Source of the DNA: Carallia brachiata
Lineage: Eukaryota > Streptophyta > Magnoliopsida > Malpighiales > Rhizophoraceae
Direction: 5' to 3'
DNA length: 64,000 bases
NCBI GenBank assembly: GCA_021464245.1
Contig: JADCRB010000001.1
Location: forward strand, 62,001-126,000
Under the pieces are notes generated by a model that ran no database searches, was not told where the DNA came from, and was given only the letters and a program-made list of their open reading frames with translations. Position 1 is the stretch's first letter. Each line of letters begins with the position of its first letter. The position numbers and the translations under genes were made by a program. Positions 36,627 through 49,200 of this stretch are shown here, piece after piece.

Positions 36627-39600
36627 ATGACGAGATTAAACACAACTAGAGCGCAAACAAGCTCTAGCTATTCCACAGTAGCCTCCAACAGCACCAGATC
36701 AATTTTTGCACCATCTAGCATTTCATTTCCAGAGGCACAATTGTTTGCAGGCCAGAACAATGATTGGGCAGTAATGATAGAAGCATTTTTGCAAGTCTAT
36801 GAGCTGTGGGACGTCATTGAGTCAGGATACGAGCCACCAAAAGTAGGAATTGAACTTAGTGAGGAGGAGAAAATTTCCAACAACAAAAAGGCAATTAAAA
36901 ATAACTGAGTTTTTAGTCTAATTCATACCTCAGTAATTGAAAAAAATTTTCCTAAAATTGTTATAGCTAGGACAGCCAAGCAAGCATGAGTCAAGCTTGA
37001 AAGCCAGTACAAAGGTGCTGACAGAGCTAGAGAAGTCCATTTGCAATCCTTAAGAGTGGCATTTGAAAATCTAAGGATGAAAGAGTTGGAAACAATTCAA
37101 GAATATTCCAGTAGAGCAGAAGGTGTCATAAATCAACTGGAGCTGAACGGACAAGAGGTGGAAGAAAAAAAGGTGGTCCAAAAACTGCTAAAGAGCTTAC
37201 CAGAAAAGTTTGACTTTATAGTAGTAGCAATAGAACAATCAAAAAATTTGTCACAACAATCTTTTATAGATTTGTTCGGTTCTTTAAAAGCACATGAGGA
37301 CAGGATATTCTAGAGAAATGATGGAGCAATTGAAGGAGCATTTCAAGCCAAGTTTAAGCAGCAAAAAGCTTCAAGATACAAAAAGCCACCTAATGACAGC
37401 AAACCATCCAACGCTGCTGAATCAAGCAGAAGCGGTAATTTCCTTTTTGTGGAATCTGCAACAAAACCAACCATATGGAGAAAGACTGTTGGAAAAAAAC
37501 AATATTAATGCAATAATTGCTAGAAGATCGGTCATTTGGAGAAAGATTACAAAAGTAAAGTCGGACAACAACAACAAGGGAGACAATTCTAGCCAAGACA
37601 ATCGCAACCTCCAAGACCATAACAGCTGCAGTACCAAGCAAGACCTCACCAGCAAAATCAGCAAGGAAACGTTATTGAAACTACACAGGAAGTTCATCTT
37701 TTTTTTAACTTGTCACATTGATGATCGTGACAATAATTACAATTGGCTTGTTAATAGTGGATGCTCAAATCATATGCCTAAAAATGTAGACATATTTACA
37801 AAGATAGACGAAGGCTTTATAGGATTCATGAGGGTAGAAAACGAAGCTTGTGTAGATATAGCAGGCAAAGGCACTGTGGCTATTCAAACAACACATGGTA
37901 CAAAATTCATTTCTGACGTGTTGTTGGTGCCTAGTGTGAAGCAAAACCCGCTTAGTGTAGCTCAAATGATGCAGTGTGGATATTATGTGCATTTTGTGAA
38001 TAATGCATGTGTGATTAATGATCCAAACGATGTTGAGATAGTTGTTGTACCAATGATCAACAAAAGCTTTCAATTGAAGTGTAGAAATTCCATTGATACA
38101 AGCTACAATATGCAAGCTGATTAGACAGAGCTATGACATAAGAGATTTAGTTACTACAATGTTGAATCTCTGAAGTACTTTCAATCTCAGAGTATGGTAA
38201 AAGACTTACCACCATTATAGGCCATTTCTAGTGTTCGTCAATCGTGCTAGATGAGAAAACAACATAGAGAGCCCTTCTATACAGCGATGCAATCCAGAAG
38301 AGCAAAAGAGAAGTTGGAGCTAGTTCACATGGACATTTGTGGTCCAATGAGCTCACCTTCCTTGAATCAGAATCTTTATTTTGTGCTTTTCATTGATGAT
38401 TATACCAAAATGACTTGGGTTTATTTTCTCAGGCACAAATCTGACTTGTTTTCTATTTTTAAAGACTTAAAGCTCTAACAGAAAATCAAAGTGGTAGGAA
38501 AATTAAAGTTCTTAGATCTGATAAAGGAACTAAGTATACTTCAACTCAATTTGATAGATTCCTCACAGATGAAGATCTAGAGCACCAATTGACAACTGCC
38601 TACACTCCACAACAAAATGGTGTTAGTGAAAGAAAGAACATAACCGTCATGGAGATTGCGAGATGCATGCTAGCTGAAAGGAATTTACCAAAGAAGTTTT
38701 GGGCGGAGGTAATAAGCACTGTCGTGTACCTACTCAACAAACTACCTACCAGAGCTGTACAAAAGAGAACTCCAATTGAAGCTTGGAGTGATCACAAGCC
38801 CTTCATCCAACACCTGAGAGTTTTTTGCTTAGTGTGTTATGTTTACATTCCATATGTCAAAAAGAGAAAGCTCTAAGAAAAACAATTAAAGATATTTTCT
38901 TGGGTTATAGCACTCAATCCAACGGATGTAGAGTGTTAGATCTGCAATCAGAGAAGATCATCATCAGTAGAAATGTCAAAGTTGATGAAGATGCTGTATG
39001 GAATTGGGAAAATCTAGTGTTGACCAAAACATAGTTACTAGTATCGTTCCTCTACAACAAGTTCAAAGCCAACCACAAACAAATAGCACTGTAGATCAAC
39101 AGAATGACTTGGAGCTGATGGACTCACACTCAACTCCGTGTTCACCAATTTCATGCTTAAGGAGTGTACCTCAAGTTTTTTCTGGAGAGTCATCACTAGA
39201 ATCACCTATTCGAAAAACCAGGAGACTTTCAGAAATTTATGAACAATACAACTTCATAGCATTTGAGCCTCATAACTATCAAGATGCTAGCCAGTATGAT
39301 GAATGGCAAGCTGTAATATAGGAGGAGCTCCGAATAATAGAAAAAATTAGACTTGGGAACAAACACCCAAATCTGATGAGAAAAAAGTTATTATGGTCAA
39401 ATGGATCTACAAGACAAAACTGAACCTTGATAGCACAATCAACAAGCATAAAGCAAGATTGGTGGCCAAATGATATGCTCAGGAAGTAAGAGTTGACTAC
39501 ACAGAGACGTTTGCTCCAATAGCCAAACATGACACAATTAGATTTTTACTTACTTTTGCAGCACAACAAGCATGGACCGTACATCAATTAGATGTAAACT

Positions 39601-40795
39601 CAGCATTCCTCAATGGAATTTAAGAAGAAAAAGTGTTCGTGGAGCAACCAGAAGGATTTTTGGTCAAAGGAAGAGAAGACCACATCTACAAATTGAAGAA
39701 GGCGCTTTATGGTTTCAAACAAGCACTAAGAGCTTGGTATAGTAGAATTGATTTATATTTCAATGAATCGAGATTCATGAGGAGCCCTAATGAACTCACT
39801 CTGTATGTAAAAAGGCAAATTCATATGACATAATAATTATTTCATTATATGTAGATGATTTACTTGTCACAGAAAACAACACATACTCAATCTAGAGGTT
39901 CAAAGAAGAAATGCAGAAAGAGTTTGAAATGACAAACTTGGGACTCATGCACTACTTCCTAGGGATGGAAATTCAGCAAGATCAAACCGGTATTTTTATC
40001 TCTCAACAAAAGTATGTAGCTGGCATATTGAAGAAAATTCAAATGCAGAAATGCAAGTCTACATCAACACTATTGCCAGCCAATCTAAAACTGTCAAAGT
40101 TTGATAGAGAGCAAAAAACTGATCCAAAAAACTACAGGAGTCTTGTTGGCAGTCTATTGTATCTTACTACAACAAAACCTAACTTGATGTTCATAGCAAG
40201 TATGTTGTCAAGATTCATGCAGTCACTAACCAATATATACATGAGAGTAACTAAACGAGTGCTGAGATACATCAAGGGCACTCAAAATTATGAAATCAAA
40301 TATGAAGCAGACAGTGATGTAGAATTCCATGGTTATTTAGATTCAGATTGGGCAGGCAGCATCGATGATTTTAAAAGTATGTCTGGATACTACTTTCTTT
40401 ATGGTTCAAGAGTAATTGAGTGGAACTCGAAGAAGCAGGAAACAGTTGCACAGCCCACTACTGAAGCTGACTATATTTTAGCTTGTGCAGCAGCAAATCA
40501 AGCTATTTGACTTAGAAAAATCGTGACAGATTTGCAACAATCTGTCATAGGATCTATAGTGATTTATTGTGACAATAAATCAGTTACAACAATAGCTAAA
40601 AATCTAGTTGACCATGGAAGAACGAAATACGTGAAAGTCAAATTTCATTTTCTCAGAGAAGCAGAAAATTCCAATAAAATCTAGCTGTTACATTGTCGGT
40701 TAGAAGAACAAATAGCTGACATTTTGACTAAAGCGTTACCGGTTACCAAATTTAACCATTGCAGAACCAAGCCCGGCATGATGAGCTACTGCATC
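36627..40795 (+). pseudogene. Copia 1 gag-pol, interrupted
   Basis: Gag begins at ATG 36627 and continues through a UBN2-type capsid domain (37041-37313). The protease region follows (37294-38124), with the active-site motif reading VNSGCSNHM where Asp-Ser-Gly is expected, so the catalytic Asp is Asn. Integrase lies at about 38251-38876 (MDICGPM, FIDDYTKMTWVYF, TAYTPQQNGVSERKN). RT and RNase H follow at about 39370-40750, with TVHQLDVNSAFLNG, LYVDDLL and DSDWAGS visible. At least eight in-frame stops break it (for example at 36906, 38122, 38219, 39622 and 40508). It is incapable of autonomous movement as read. Confidence 0.85.
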
Positions 40796-40804
40796 AATGA
40801 GGAG

Positions 40805-41415
40805 TCTCAAACGTCGGTGATGCAGCAGCAAACCAAGACAAATTGTGAAAGGAAGAAAATTGTAAAGATAGACATTGGTGATGCAACAGCAAATAAAGAC
40901 CAATTGTTGCAAAGTGATAGAAGCTAGCAAAATAAGTGTGCCAAATACTTGAAATTGGGGGTTGTTTCATCTTGTAGTGAGTAATAATGTCCAACTTGCA
41001 CGTATGTATGCATGAAATGAGCAGTGGTGTTGTTTGTCTTATGTGCACGGTAGTATAGTTAATTATGTTAGTTTGTTGAATATTAAAAATGTAGCATGTA
41101 AAGTCTTTATTTTTGGGTTGTATTCATATCTGCAAGTCAGCGTGTACAGCTGAAATTTATTGAATTAGTTCACATTTATTTGTAAGCCTATAAAAAGCAC
41201 GCAGTGACCATTACATGTAACAGAGAGAAAAAAAGTTTAAAAGTTACATGTTTTAAAAACTCTCTCGTGCTCCAATTATTTTTGTTCCATTCTTCTTGCT
41301 CTATACAACATTTATTTTCTCTACTCCATTCTCAAATACAAACTTCATTTTTACTACTCAAATAATTCATTTCCTTATCAAACACTTGTACACCTTTTAA
41401 CTAATTACATCAACA
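40805..41415 (+). repeat. Copia 1, 3' LTR
   Basis: About 611 bp ending TTACATCAACA, with a TATAAAAA box near 41189. It differs from the 5' LTR by numerous substitutions and small indels, so the insertion is not recent. Confidence 0.85.
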
Positions 41416-43519
41416 AAGGTCTTAGAGGAAAATTGTCATATAAAATCAGTGGGATTAAGATAGGGGCGTGTGATATCTAAGGCACTTGAAAGCCCTTGAA
41501 GAAGCAACAGAGGGGGGTTGGCGAGCAAGAAGGCTTGTGATTAGGATCTGTCAAGAGTTGCAAGGAAAGCTGTTGAGAAGGGTAAATGTACCATAAAGTT
41601 TCCAATTAGAGAGATATTGTCCGAAGGTGGTTTGCTAACTAACAGCCAAATCAGGATGAGATATGAACTATTGTGCAAAGAAGCCTAGAGAATTTTTGCA
41701 AATTGGGAAACTTTTGAGGTGCCACCCTATGGAAAGGGATGAAACGGTTCTCGATAGATTGGCCAAGTGATCCTGTGAAGAGAACCTCATATAGGCTTAG
41801 CTGTACAGTGGCTGAGGAAGTTAGGAGTTTGATGTTTTTATGATTTTGACAACGTTAAATGTGGGGTTTTGGAAGGTCTACAAAAAGACGGCCTTGCGGA
41901 ATTGGATAGCGTAATTGAAGTTGGGAGTTACTTTTCTTCAGGACACTAAGTTACATAGCATTATTGTTCCTCCTCTGAGGCAACAATGGAACTGGCTAAA
42001 ATCTAAGAGTTGGTCTCCGATGTAGTTGGGTCGACTAGGGGAGTGATACTGCTATTGGATCATAAAGTTTTTCAATTAGAGGAGAGCTAAATCAAACAAA
42101 AGTGTACTTTTCTCCCATTAAATAGAATTATAGTGTTCGATAATATTTATGCCTTTAATAATTTTGAGGAGCAACTGGCCCAATGAGAAGAATTACATGC
42201 TATTAAGAGGATAATCACACAATTACTCAGCTTAGAGACTTTGGTGATGATCTTCAATTGGTTAATCTTCCAATGACTGGCAGGCGATTTACTTAGACTA
42301 ATTTTAGAGCTATTCCTTCTTTTATTTATTTTGATAGGTTTTTGATTGATGCTAGTTGGCTTCTGTTAGTCCTTAATTTGAGCCAATAGGGTGTTGACTG
42401 TCCTTTTTCTAACCATTGTTGAGTTTGTCTAAGGGTTGATGAGTCTAATTGGGGTCCAATACCATTCAAACTCTTTAATAGTTGGTTTTTGGATGGCGGT
42501 GCAGCTCAAACAATAGAAAGATGCTGGAAAGAGACATATTTAATTGAAAATCCAAGAAAAAAAATATTAATCAGGCCAAAGAGTGTCGAGAGTGGCTTAA
42601 AAGCTTGGAATAAAGAGAATTAACAGTCAGGTAATGGTAGGCTGGAATAGGTTATTAACAATTAAAAACTGTAAAGCTTGAATAGGAATCACAAGTGCTG
42701 AGTGAAAATGCATGGATTAAGTTTTTTATTCTTAAAGATGAATTATAGAATATTCAAAAATGACATGGGCAGGATTAGAAGTAGAAATCTAGGATAAAAT
42801 GGCTTTCAAAGGGAAACAAAAATACAAAGTTATATAAAATTGTAGCATCGAACAGAAGGAGCAAAAATACAATTGAAGAAATGAGGGTAAATGGGCAAGT
42901 CCTTTCCTAGCCAAGGCATATTTGGGATAATGTGTTCTTACACTTTCTAAATCATTTTGCTGTATCATTAGATTCTTACTTTATTATGGTTGAGTTGAGA
43001 TTTAAACAGATAAGTACCGATGATTGTCAATAGATTGAGAAATCATTCACTAAAGAAGAGGTTTGGGAGGCTGTAGTTGCTTGTGATGGCGATAAAGCGG
43101 CTAGGCTAGATGGGTTTAATTTACATTTCATGAAGCATCATTGGGATTTGATGAAATAAGAGCTTATGGGTTTCTTGTTGGATTTATATGGTCATGCCAA
43201 TCTTTACCAAAATATTAATGCCTCCTTTATAGTGGTCATTTCAAAAGTGGACGTTGTTTAGTCACTCCATCAATTTCTTCCAATTTCTTTAGTAAGATGT
43301 TTCTACAAGATTTTGAGTAAGGCACTGGCAAATCGATTAAAAGTAGTGGTGGAAGGGCTAATGGGGTAAAACCCAATCTGCTTTCTTGAAGAGTGGGTTT
43401 ATTTTAAATAATGTGTTGATAGCTAATAAGGTGATTGATGAGCTAGGAAAGAGAAACGAAGGTGGGCTAGTTATAAAGGCTGATTTTGAGAAAGCTTATG
43501 ACTCAGTAGAATGGAAACT
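41416..43519 (+). pseudogene. LINE piece 2 of 3: end of ORF1, endonuclease and start of RT
   Basis: After the copia insertion the LINE continues. Around 42240-42480 the endonuclease C-terminal region reads QLVNLPMTGRRFT, then NFRAIPSF, FDRFLIDASWL and NWGPIPFKLFNSW. From about 43020 to 43519 the reverse transcriptase N-terminal part is visible, with VIKADFEKAYDSVEWKLV at the end, containing a conserved LINE RT aspartate. Stops are frequent. The frame halts inside that RT motif at the second copia insertion and resumes at about 55228. Confidence 0.85.
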
Positions 43520-44097
43520 TGTTAATGTAATGATTTAAAAAGTGAATAAAGGCTTGATAGGAGAAAAGATTATTTTTACAGTAAAAATAAATTTTATATA
43601 TAGTAAAGAATGGAATAAAATAATTAGAGCACGAAAGAGTTTTAGAAACATATAACTTTTGAATTCTTTTTTTCTCTCTACCTCATATAATGGTCATTGC
43701 ATGCCTCTTATAGGCTTACAAATAAATGTGAACTAACTTAATAAATTACGACTGCACATGCTGACTTGCAGATATGAACACAATCTAAGAACAAAGACTT
43801 TGCATGCTACATTTTTAATATTCAGCAAACTAACGTGATTGACTGTACTACTATGCACATAAGACAAACAACATCCACCACTTATTTCATGCATACATAC
43901 ATGCAAGTTGGACATCATTGCTCACTATAAGACGAAACAACCCCCAATTTTAACTATTTGGCACACTTGTTTTGCTAGCTTTTATGACTTTGCAGCAATT
44001 GGTCTTAGTTTGCTGCTACATCACCGACGTCTATCTTTACAATTTTCTTCCTTTCACAAATTGTCAAGGTTTGCTGCTGCATCACCGACATCTAAGA
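43520..44097 (-). repeat. Copia 2, 3' LTR
   Basis: On the plus strand it starts TGTTAATGTAATGATTT and ends CATCTAAGA. It is the inverted counterpart of the copia 1 LTRs and a direct relative of 54648-55227. Confidence 0.85.
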
Positions 44098-45972
44098 CTC
44101 TTCCTTGATGCAGTAGCTTATCATACCAAGCTTGGTTCTACAATGGTTAAATTTGGTAACCGGTAACACTTTAGTCAAAATGTCAGCTGTTTGTTCTTCT
44201 GACCGACAATATAATGGCTGGATTTCCATGGAATTTTTGGCTTCTCTGAGGAAATAAAATTTGACTTTTATGTGTTTCGTCCTTTCATGGTCAACTAGAT
44301 TTTTAGTTATTGCTATAGCTAATTTATTGTTATAATAAATCACTGTAACTCCTATAACAGATTGTTGCAAGTATGTCATAATTTTTCTAAACCAAATAGC
44401 TTGATTTGCTGTTGCACAAGCTAAAATATATTCAGTTTCAGCAGTGGACTGTGTAATTGTCTCCTGCTTTTTTGAGTTCCACGTAATTGCTCCTGAATAT
44501 AGAGAAAGCAATATCCATATGTATTTTTAAAATCATCGATGCTGCCTGCCTAATCTTAGTCTGAATAACCATGTAATTCTACATCACTGTCTACTTCATA
44601 ATTCCATAATTTTGAGTGCCCCTGATGTATGTCAACACTTATTTAGCTACTCTCATGTATATATTGGTTGGTAACTGCATGAATCTTGACAGCATACTTC
44701 CTATGAACATCAAGGCAGGTCTTGTTGTAGTAAGATATACTAGACTGTCAACGAGACTCTTGTAGATTTTTTGATTAGTCATTTGCTCTCTATCAGACTT
44801 TGACAATTTTAGATTGGCTGGCAATGGTGTTATTTTATACTTGCATTTCTGCATTTGAAATTTCTTCAGCATGTCAACAACATACTTTTGTTGAGATATA
44901 AATATACTAGTCTGATCTTGTTGAATTTCCATCCTTAGGAAGTAGTGCATGAGTCTCAAGTCTGTCATTTGGAACTCTTTTTGTATTTCTTCGTTGAACC
45001 TTTCGATTGAGTATGCGTTGTTTCATGTGACAAGCAAATCATCTACATATAAAAAACAATTAGCATGTCAGATGAATTTGCCTCTTTCATATATAGAGTG
45101 GATTCATTAGGACTCCTCCCGAATCTTGATTGATTGAAATATGAATCAATTCTACTATACCAATATCTTAGTGCTTGTTTGAGACCATAAAACGCCTTCT
45201 TCAATTTGTAGATGTGGTCTTCTATTCCTTTGACTGTAAAACCTTATGGTTGCTCGACAAACACTTCTACTTCTAAAATTCCATTGAGGAATGTTGACTT
45301 TACACCTAATTGATGTACGGTCCATGCTTGTTGTGCTGCGAAAGCAAGTAAAAATCTAATTGTATCATGTCTGGCTACTAGAGTAAATGTCTCTGTGTAG
45401 TCAACTCCTGCTTCCTGAGTATATCCTTTGGCCACCAATCTTGCTTTGTGCTTGTTGATTGTGCCATCAGGGTTCAGTTTGGTTTTGTAGATCCATTTGA
45501 CCCTAATAACATTTTTGTCATCAGATTTGGGTATGAGTTCCCAAGTCTGATTTTTCTCTATCATTTGGAGCTCTTCCTACAATGCAGCTTGCCATTCATC
45601 ATACTAGCTAGCCTTTTGATAGTTGTGAGGCTCAAATGCTATGAAGTTGCATTGTTCATAAATTTATGAAACTCTCCTAGTTTTTCAAGTAGGTGATTTT
45701 GGTGATGACTCTCCAAAAAGAACTTAAGGTGAACTCATTGAGCATGAAATTGGTGAACACAGAGTTCAGGGTGAGTCCATCAACTCTAAGTCATTCTGTT
45801 GATCTATAGTGCTATTTGTCTATGGTTGGCTTTGAACTTATTGTAGAGGAACGATGTTGATAACTATGTTTTGGTCAACATTAGATTTTTCCCAATTCTA
45901 GACAACATCTTCATCAACTTTGACATATTTACTGATGATGATCTTCTCTGATTCCAGATCAAACACCCTATA
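44098..45972 (-). pseudogene. Copia 2 pol, 3' block (RT and RNase H)
   Basis: Minus-strand frames 45564-45244, 44968-44639 and 44511-44092 carry the RT (ARLVAKGYTQEAGVDYTETF, then WTVHQLGVKSTFLNG, whose Asp of the LDV motif is Gly), the connection region (MTDLRLMHYFLRMEIQQDQT) and the RNase H end (TAETEYILACA). Between 45565 and 45972 the block matches the linker of copia 1. It breaks at 45973, where the gypsy remnant begins. Stops and frameshifts are present. Confidence 0.85.
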
Positions 45973-45992
45973 TCCAAAGTTGGGATGTGACA
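45973..45992 (+). repeat. Gypsy 5' LTR remnant
   Basis: These 20 bp are identical to the last 20 bp of the 3' LTR (53009-53028). They are joined directly to copia 2 sequence, and the rest of a ~1.96-kb LTR is missing. TCC at 45973-45975 could belong to either side. Confidence 0.8.
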
Positions 45993-45996
45993 AAGT

Positions 45997-46010
45997 TGGT
46001 ATTAGAGCTC
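45997..46010 (+). other. Gypsy primer-binding site
   Basis: TGGTATTAGAGCTC is a near match to the methionine-tRNA primer site (TGGTATCAGAGC), four bases after the LTR remnant. It confirms that the remnant is the true 5' LTR end. Confidence 0.75.
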
Positions 46011-46254
46011 AATTTTCTTTTATACACCTTATTGTATTCTGATGGGGAATATGCATTCTAAGTTCCTTGGGATTCAGTGTAGCATGCCACTTAATCTCGT
46101 TACCTTAGAATGGATAGGTCCTGTGTCTTAATTGACGTATTGGCAGAGTTTAGGTTTTGTGGTTTGTTATCCCCAGCTAAGACTTATTTTTTGTAATTAT
46201 TTTTATTCATGACAACTAACATATGAGGTGTGTATCTCGTGTCTATAGGATAAA

Positions 46255-49200
46255 ATGCCATTGAAAACTCGAGTTTCAACGACTCGTGAGCCAGAGGCAC
46301 TCAATGAAGAATCAAGACCACATGACCCACTTGCAACTCGGCCTAGATGACCCAGGAGTCAGTACGTGCCACCAGCTGCAGAAATGTCTGCTGCAACCAT
46401 AGCCTCTGGAGAACAACAAGGACACGGAGTTGCCGTAGCACCAAGAAGGGCCATCACAGCTGAGGATCTGGCCTTGGGACTACAAGGGACACAGCAGGCC
46501 ATACAACAAATGGCTGGAACTTTAGCTTGAGCCCCGGCACACCAACCATCAATGGGAGTTTATACGTCCCTTGTAGATTTTATGAAACTGAAACCCCCTA
46601 CCTATTCCCATCAAGAAGGGGAGGACCCAAAGGCATGGCTGATGGAGATGGAGCGAAGACTTGACCCGATGGGAATTGATAATTACAGAAAGGTGGAGTT
46701 AGCTATGTATCGACTCACTGGAGAGGTCATCTTGACCTGGTACAATGGTTGGAGGGATAGCTTGGGAGGCAGGACTGTTCAGGTAACTTGAGAACAATTT
46801 CATGCTGAGTTTCTAAAAATTTATTTACCTCAGAGCGTCTGGATAGGAGAGCATATGAATTTGAGAACTTAAGGCAGATGGGATGTACTGTTGATGAGTA
46901 TGAACGGGAATTTAGTCGCTTTGCCAAGTATGCCACATATCTAGTTCAAGATGAAGGCAGAAGGAAAAGAGATTTTTGAAGGGCCTTAACACTAGTATAT
47001 ACAAAAGTGCAATTTCGATGTATCTCAGATCATATTCAGCAGTAGTTGACTGGGCACGGATGGTAGAAGAGTGGACAAGAGAAGAACGTGATTATACACA
47101 ACAAAGGAAGGTCAAATTTGATACCAAATCCCGAGGTAAAGGGAGTTTCAGAAGAACTGAAGAACGAACCCCATAGACTCAGCTACCTGAAAGAAGTCTC
47201 TCCCCGAGAGGAAGGATAAGCTATCCGCAGAGAAGGGGATTCCATGCTTATTCAGGGGGTCCTTCTACTGGGCGAGGACCTAGTACTGTCAGTGGGAGTA
47301 CACCACTATGCGAGTATTGTGGGAATCTACACTCGGCAGTGTGCCACCACCAGACTGGTGCATGTTTCCATTGTGGACAGATAGGACATATGATTAGGGA
47401 GTGCCCAGAGCTTGGGAGGCAACCTCGCTTAGCACCCTCACAGGCTTCGTTACCATCACCTGCTGTAGGCCAGTCACGAGGGCGAGGTACTTCTAGGACA
47501 AGTAGCTCTAATGGAAGTCGTGGAGGTCGAGGACAAACATCATCTAAGCGTGGATAGGCTCGGGTCTATGCCATGGTACCTAGGGATGCAGAAGCTTCTA
47601 ATGTTGTGGTAGCAGGTACCGTGACTCTTTATTCTATTCCTATTAGAACTTTATTTGATCCTGGCTCCACCCATTCATATGTGTCATACACATTAGCCTC
47701 TAAATTACTCGTCAATCCTAGACCCTTAACCATACCATTAAATGTACATAATCCTATGGGAGGAACCTTAGGCGCTGATCAAGTGTGTGAGAAGTGCATA
47801 GTCCGAATAAAAGAACATGATTTTAGTATTGATTTGGTGGTGCTTGAAATGATGGATTTTGATGTAATATTGGGAATGGATTGGTTAGCAGCGCACCATG
47901 CACTGTCGTCAAAAGGTGATAACCCTGAAGTTGCTAGGTGAATAAGAGATTAAATTTCAAGGGAATAAAAGTTCTGTACCTTACAACCTAATATCTTGGT
48001 TAGGAGCGAAGCAGATGATTAGACGAAAATGTTTGGCTTACTTGGCCCTTCTACAAGATGCTAGTAAACCTATACCCAAAATAGAAGATATCCCAGTGGT
48101 GCAAGAATTTTTGAAAGTGTTTCCTGATGAGTTGCCAGGATTACCCCCAGATCAAGAGATTGAATTTTGTATTGATTTACTGCTGGGCACCGAACCTATA
48201 TCGATCACTCCATATCGAATGTCACCTGCTGAGCTAAAGGAATTAAAGGTGCAATTTCAGGAATTACTGGATAAAGGGTATATTCGCCCCAGTATGTCAC
48301 CGTGGGGAGCACCAGTGCTGTTTGTTAAGAAGAAAATGGGACTATGCGACTTTGTATTGACTATCGTCAGTTGAACAAAATCACAATAAAGAATAAATAT
48401 CCTCTACCACGGATTGACGATCTATTTGATCAGCTGCAAGGAGCTTGTTATTTTTCAAAGATTAATTTGCGCTCAGGGTATCATCAGTTGAGAGTGCGAG
48501 AAGAAGATGTACCCAAAACAGCATTTTGAACTCGATATGGTCATTATGAATTCCGTGTACTGCCTTTTGGGTTAACAAATGCCCCTGCAGCTTTCATGGA
48601 TTTGATGAATCGAGTCTTCAAGCCGTTTTAGATCAGTTTGTCATTGTGTTTATTGATGACATCTTGATTTACTCTTCAAGCAAGGAAGAGCACAAGAAGC
48701 ATTTAAGAATTGTTCTGCAGAAGTTGAAAGATGAGAAGTTATATGGCAAGTTTAGCAAGTGCGAGTTCTGGCTTCGAAGTGTGACATTCTTGGGCCACGT
48801 AATATTTGAGAAAGGGGTTGAGGTAGACCCAAAGAATATTGAAGCAATTAAGCAGTGGCCGCAACCCACTACAATAGGAGAAGTTTGCAGTTTCTTGGGA
48901 TTGGCAGGTTATTGCTGTAAATTTGTGCCAGGATTCTCTCGAATTGCAGCATCAATGACTAAATTGACTCGAAAGGGGGTCAGATTCGAGTGGACAGAGG
49001 AGTGTACTAGAGACTTTCAAAAACTTAAAGAATTACTTACATCAGCACTGGTGTTATCCCTTCCATCAGGAACTAAAGGATTTACAATATATTGTGATGC
49101 TTCACGAGTGGGACTTGGTTTTGTGCTAATGCAAAATAATAGAGTCATTGCCTATGCCTCTCGAAAATTGAAGAAACATGAGCAAAACTATCCCACTCAG

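Larger units (their letters stand above)
35963..41415 (+). mobile_element. Ty1/copia retrotransposon 1, complete but degenerate, inserted in the LINE
   Basis: LTRs are at about 35963-36548 and 40805-41415. The internal region carries, in order, gag, zinc knuckle, protease, integrase, reverse transcriptase and RNase H, which is the copia order. A primer-binding site (TGGTATCAGAG) directly follows the left LTR. The insertion splits a LINE. The target duplication is blurred: GTTCTTAG occurs to the left and GGTCTTAG to the right, so edges are uncertain by about 5-10 bp. All coding parts contain stops. Confidence 0.85.
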
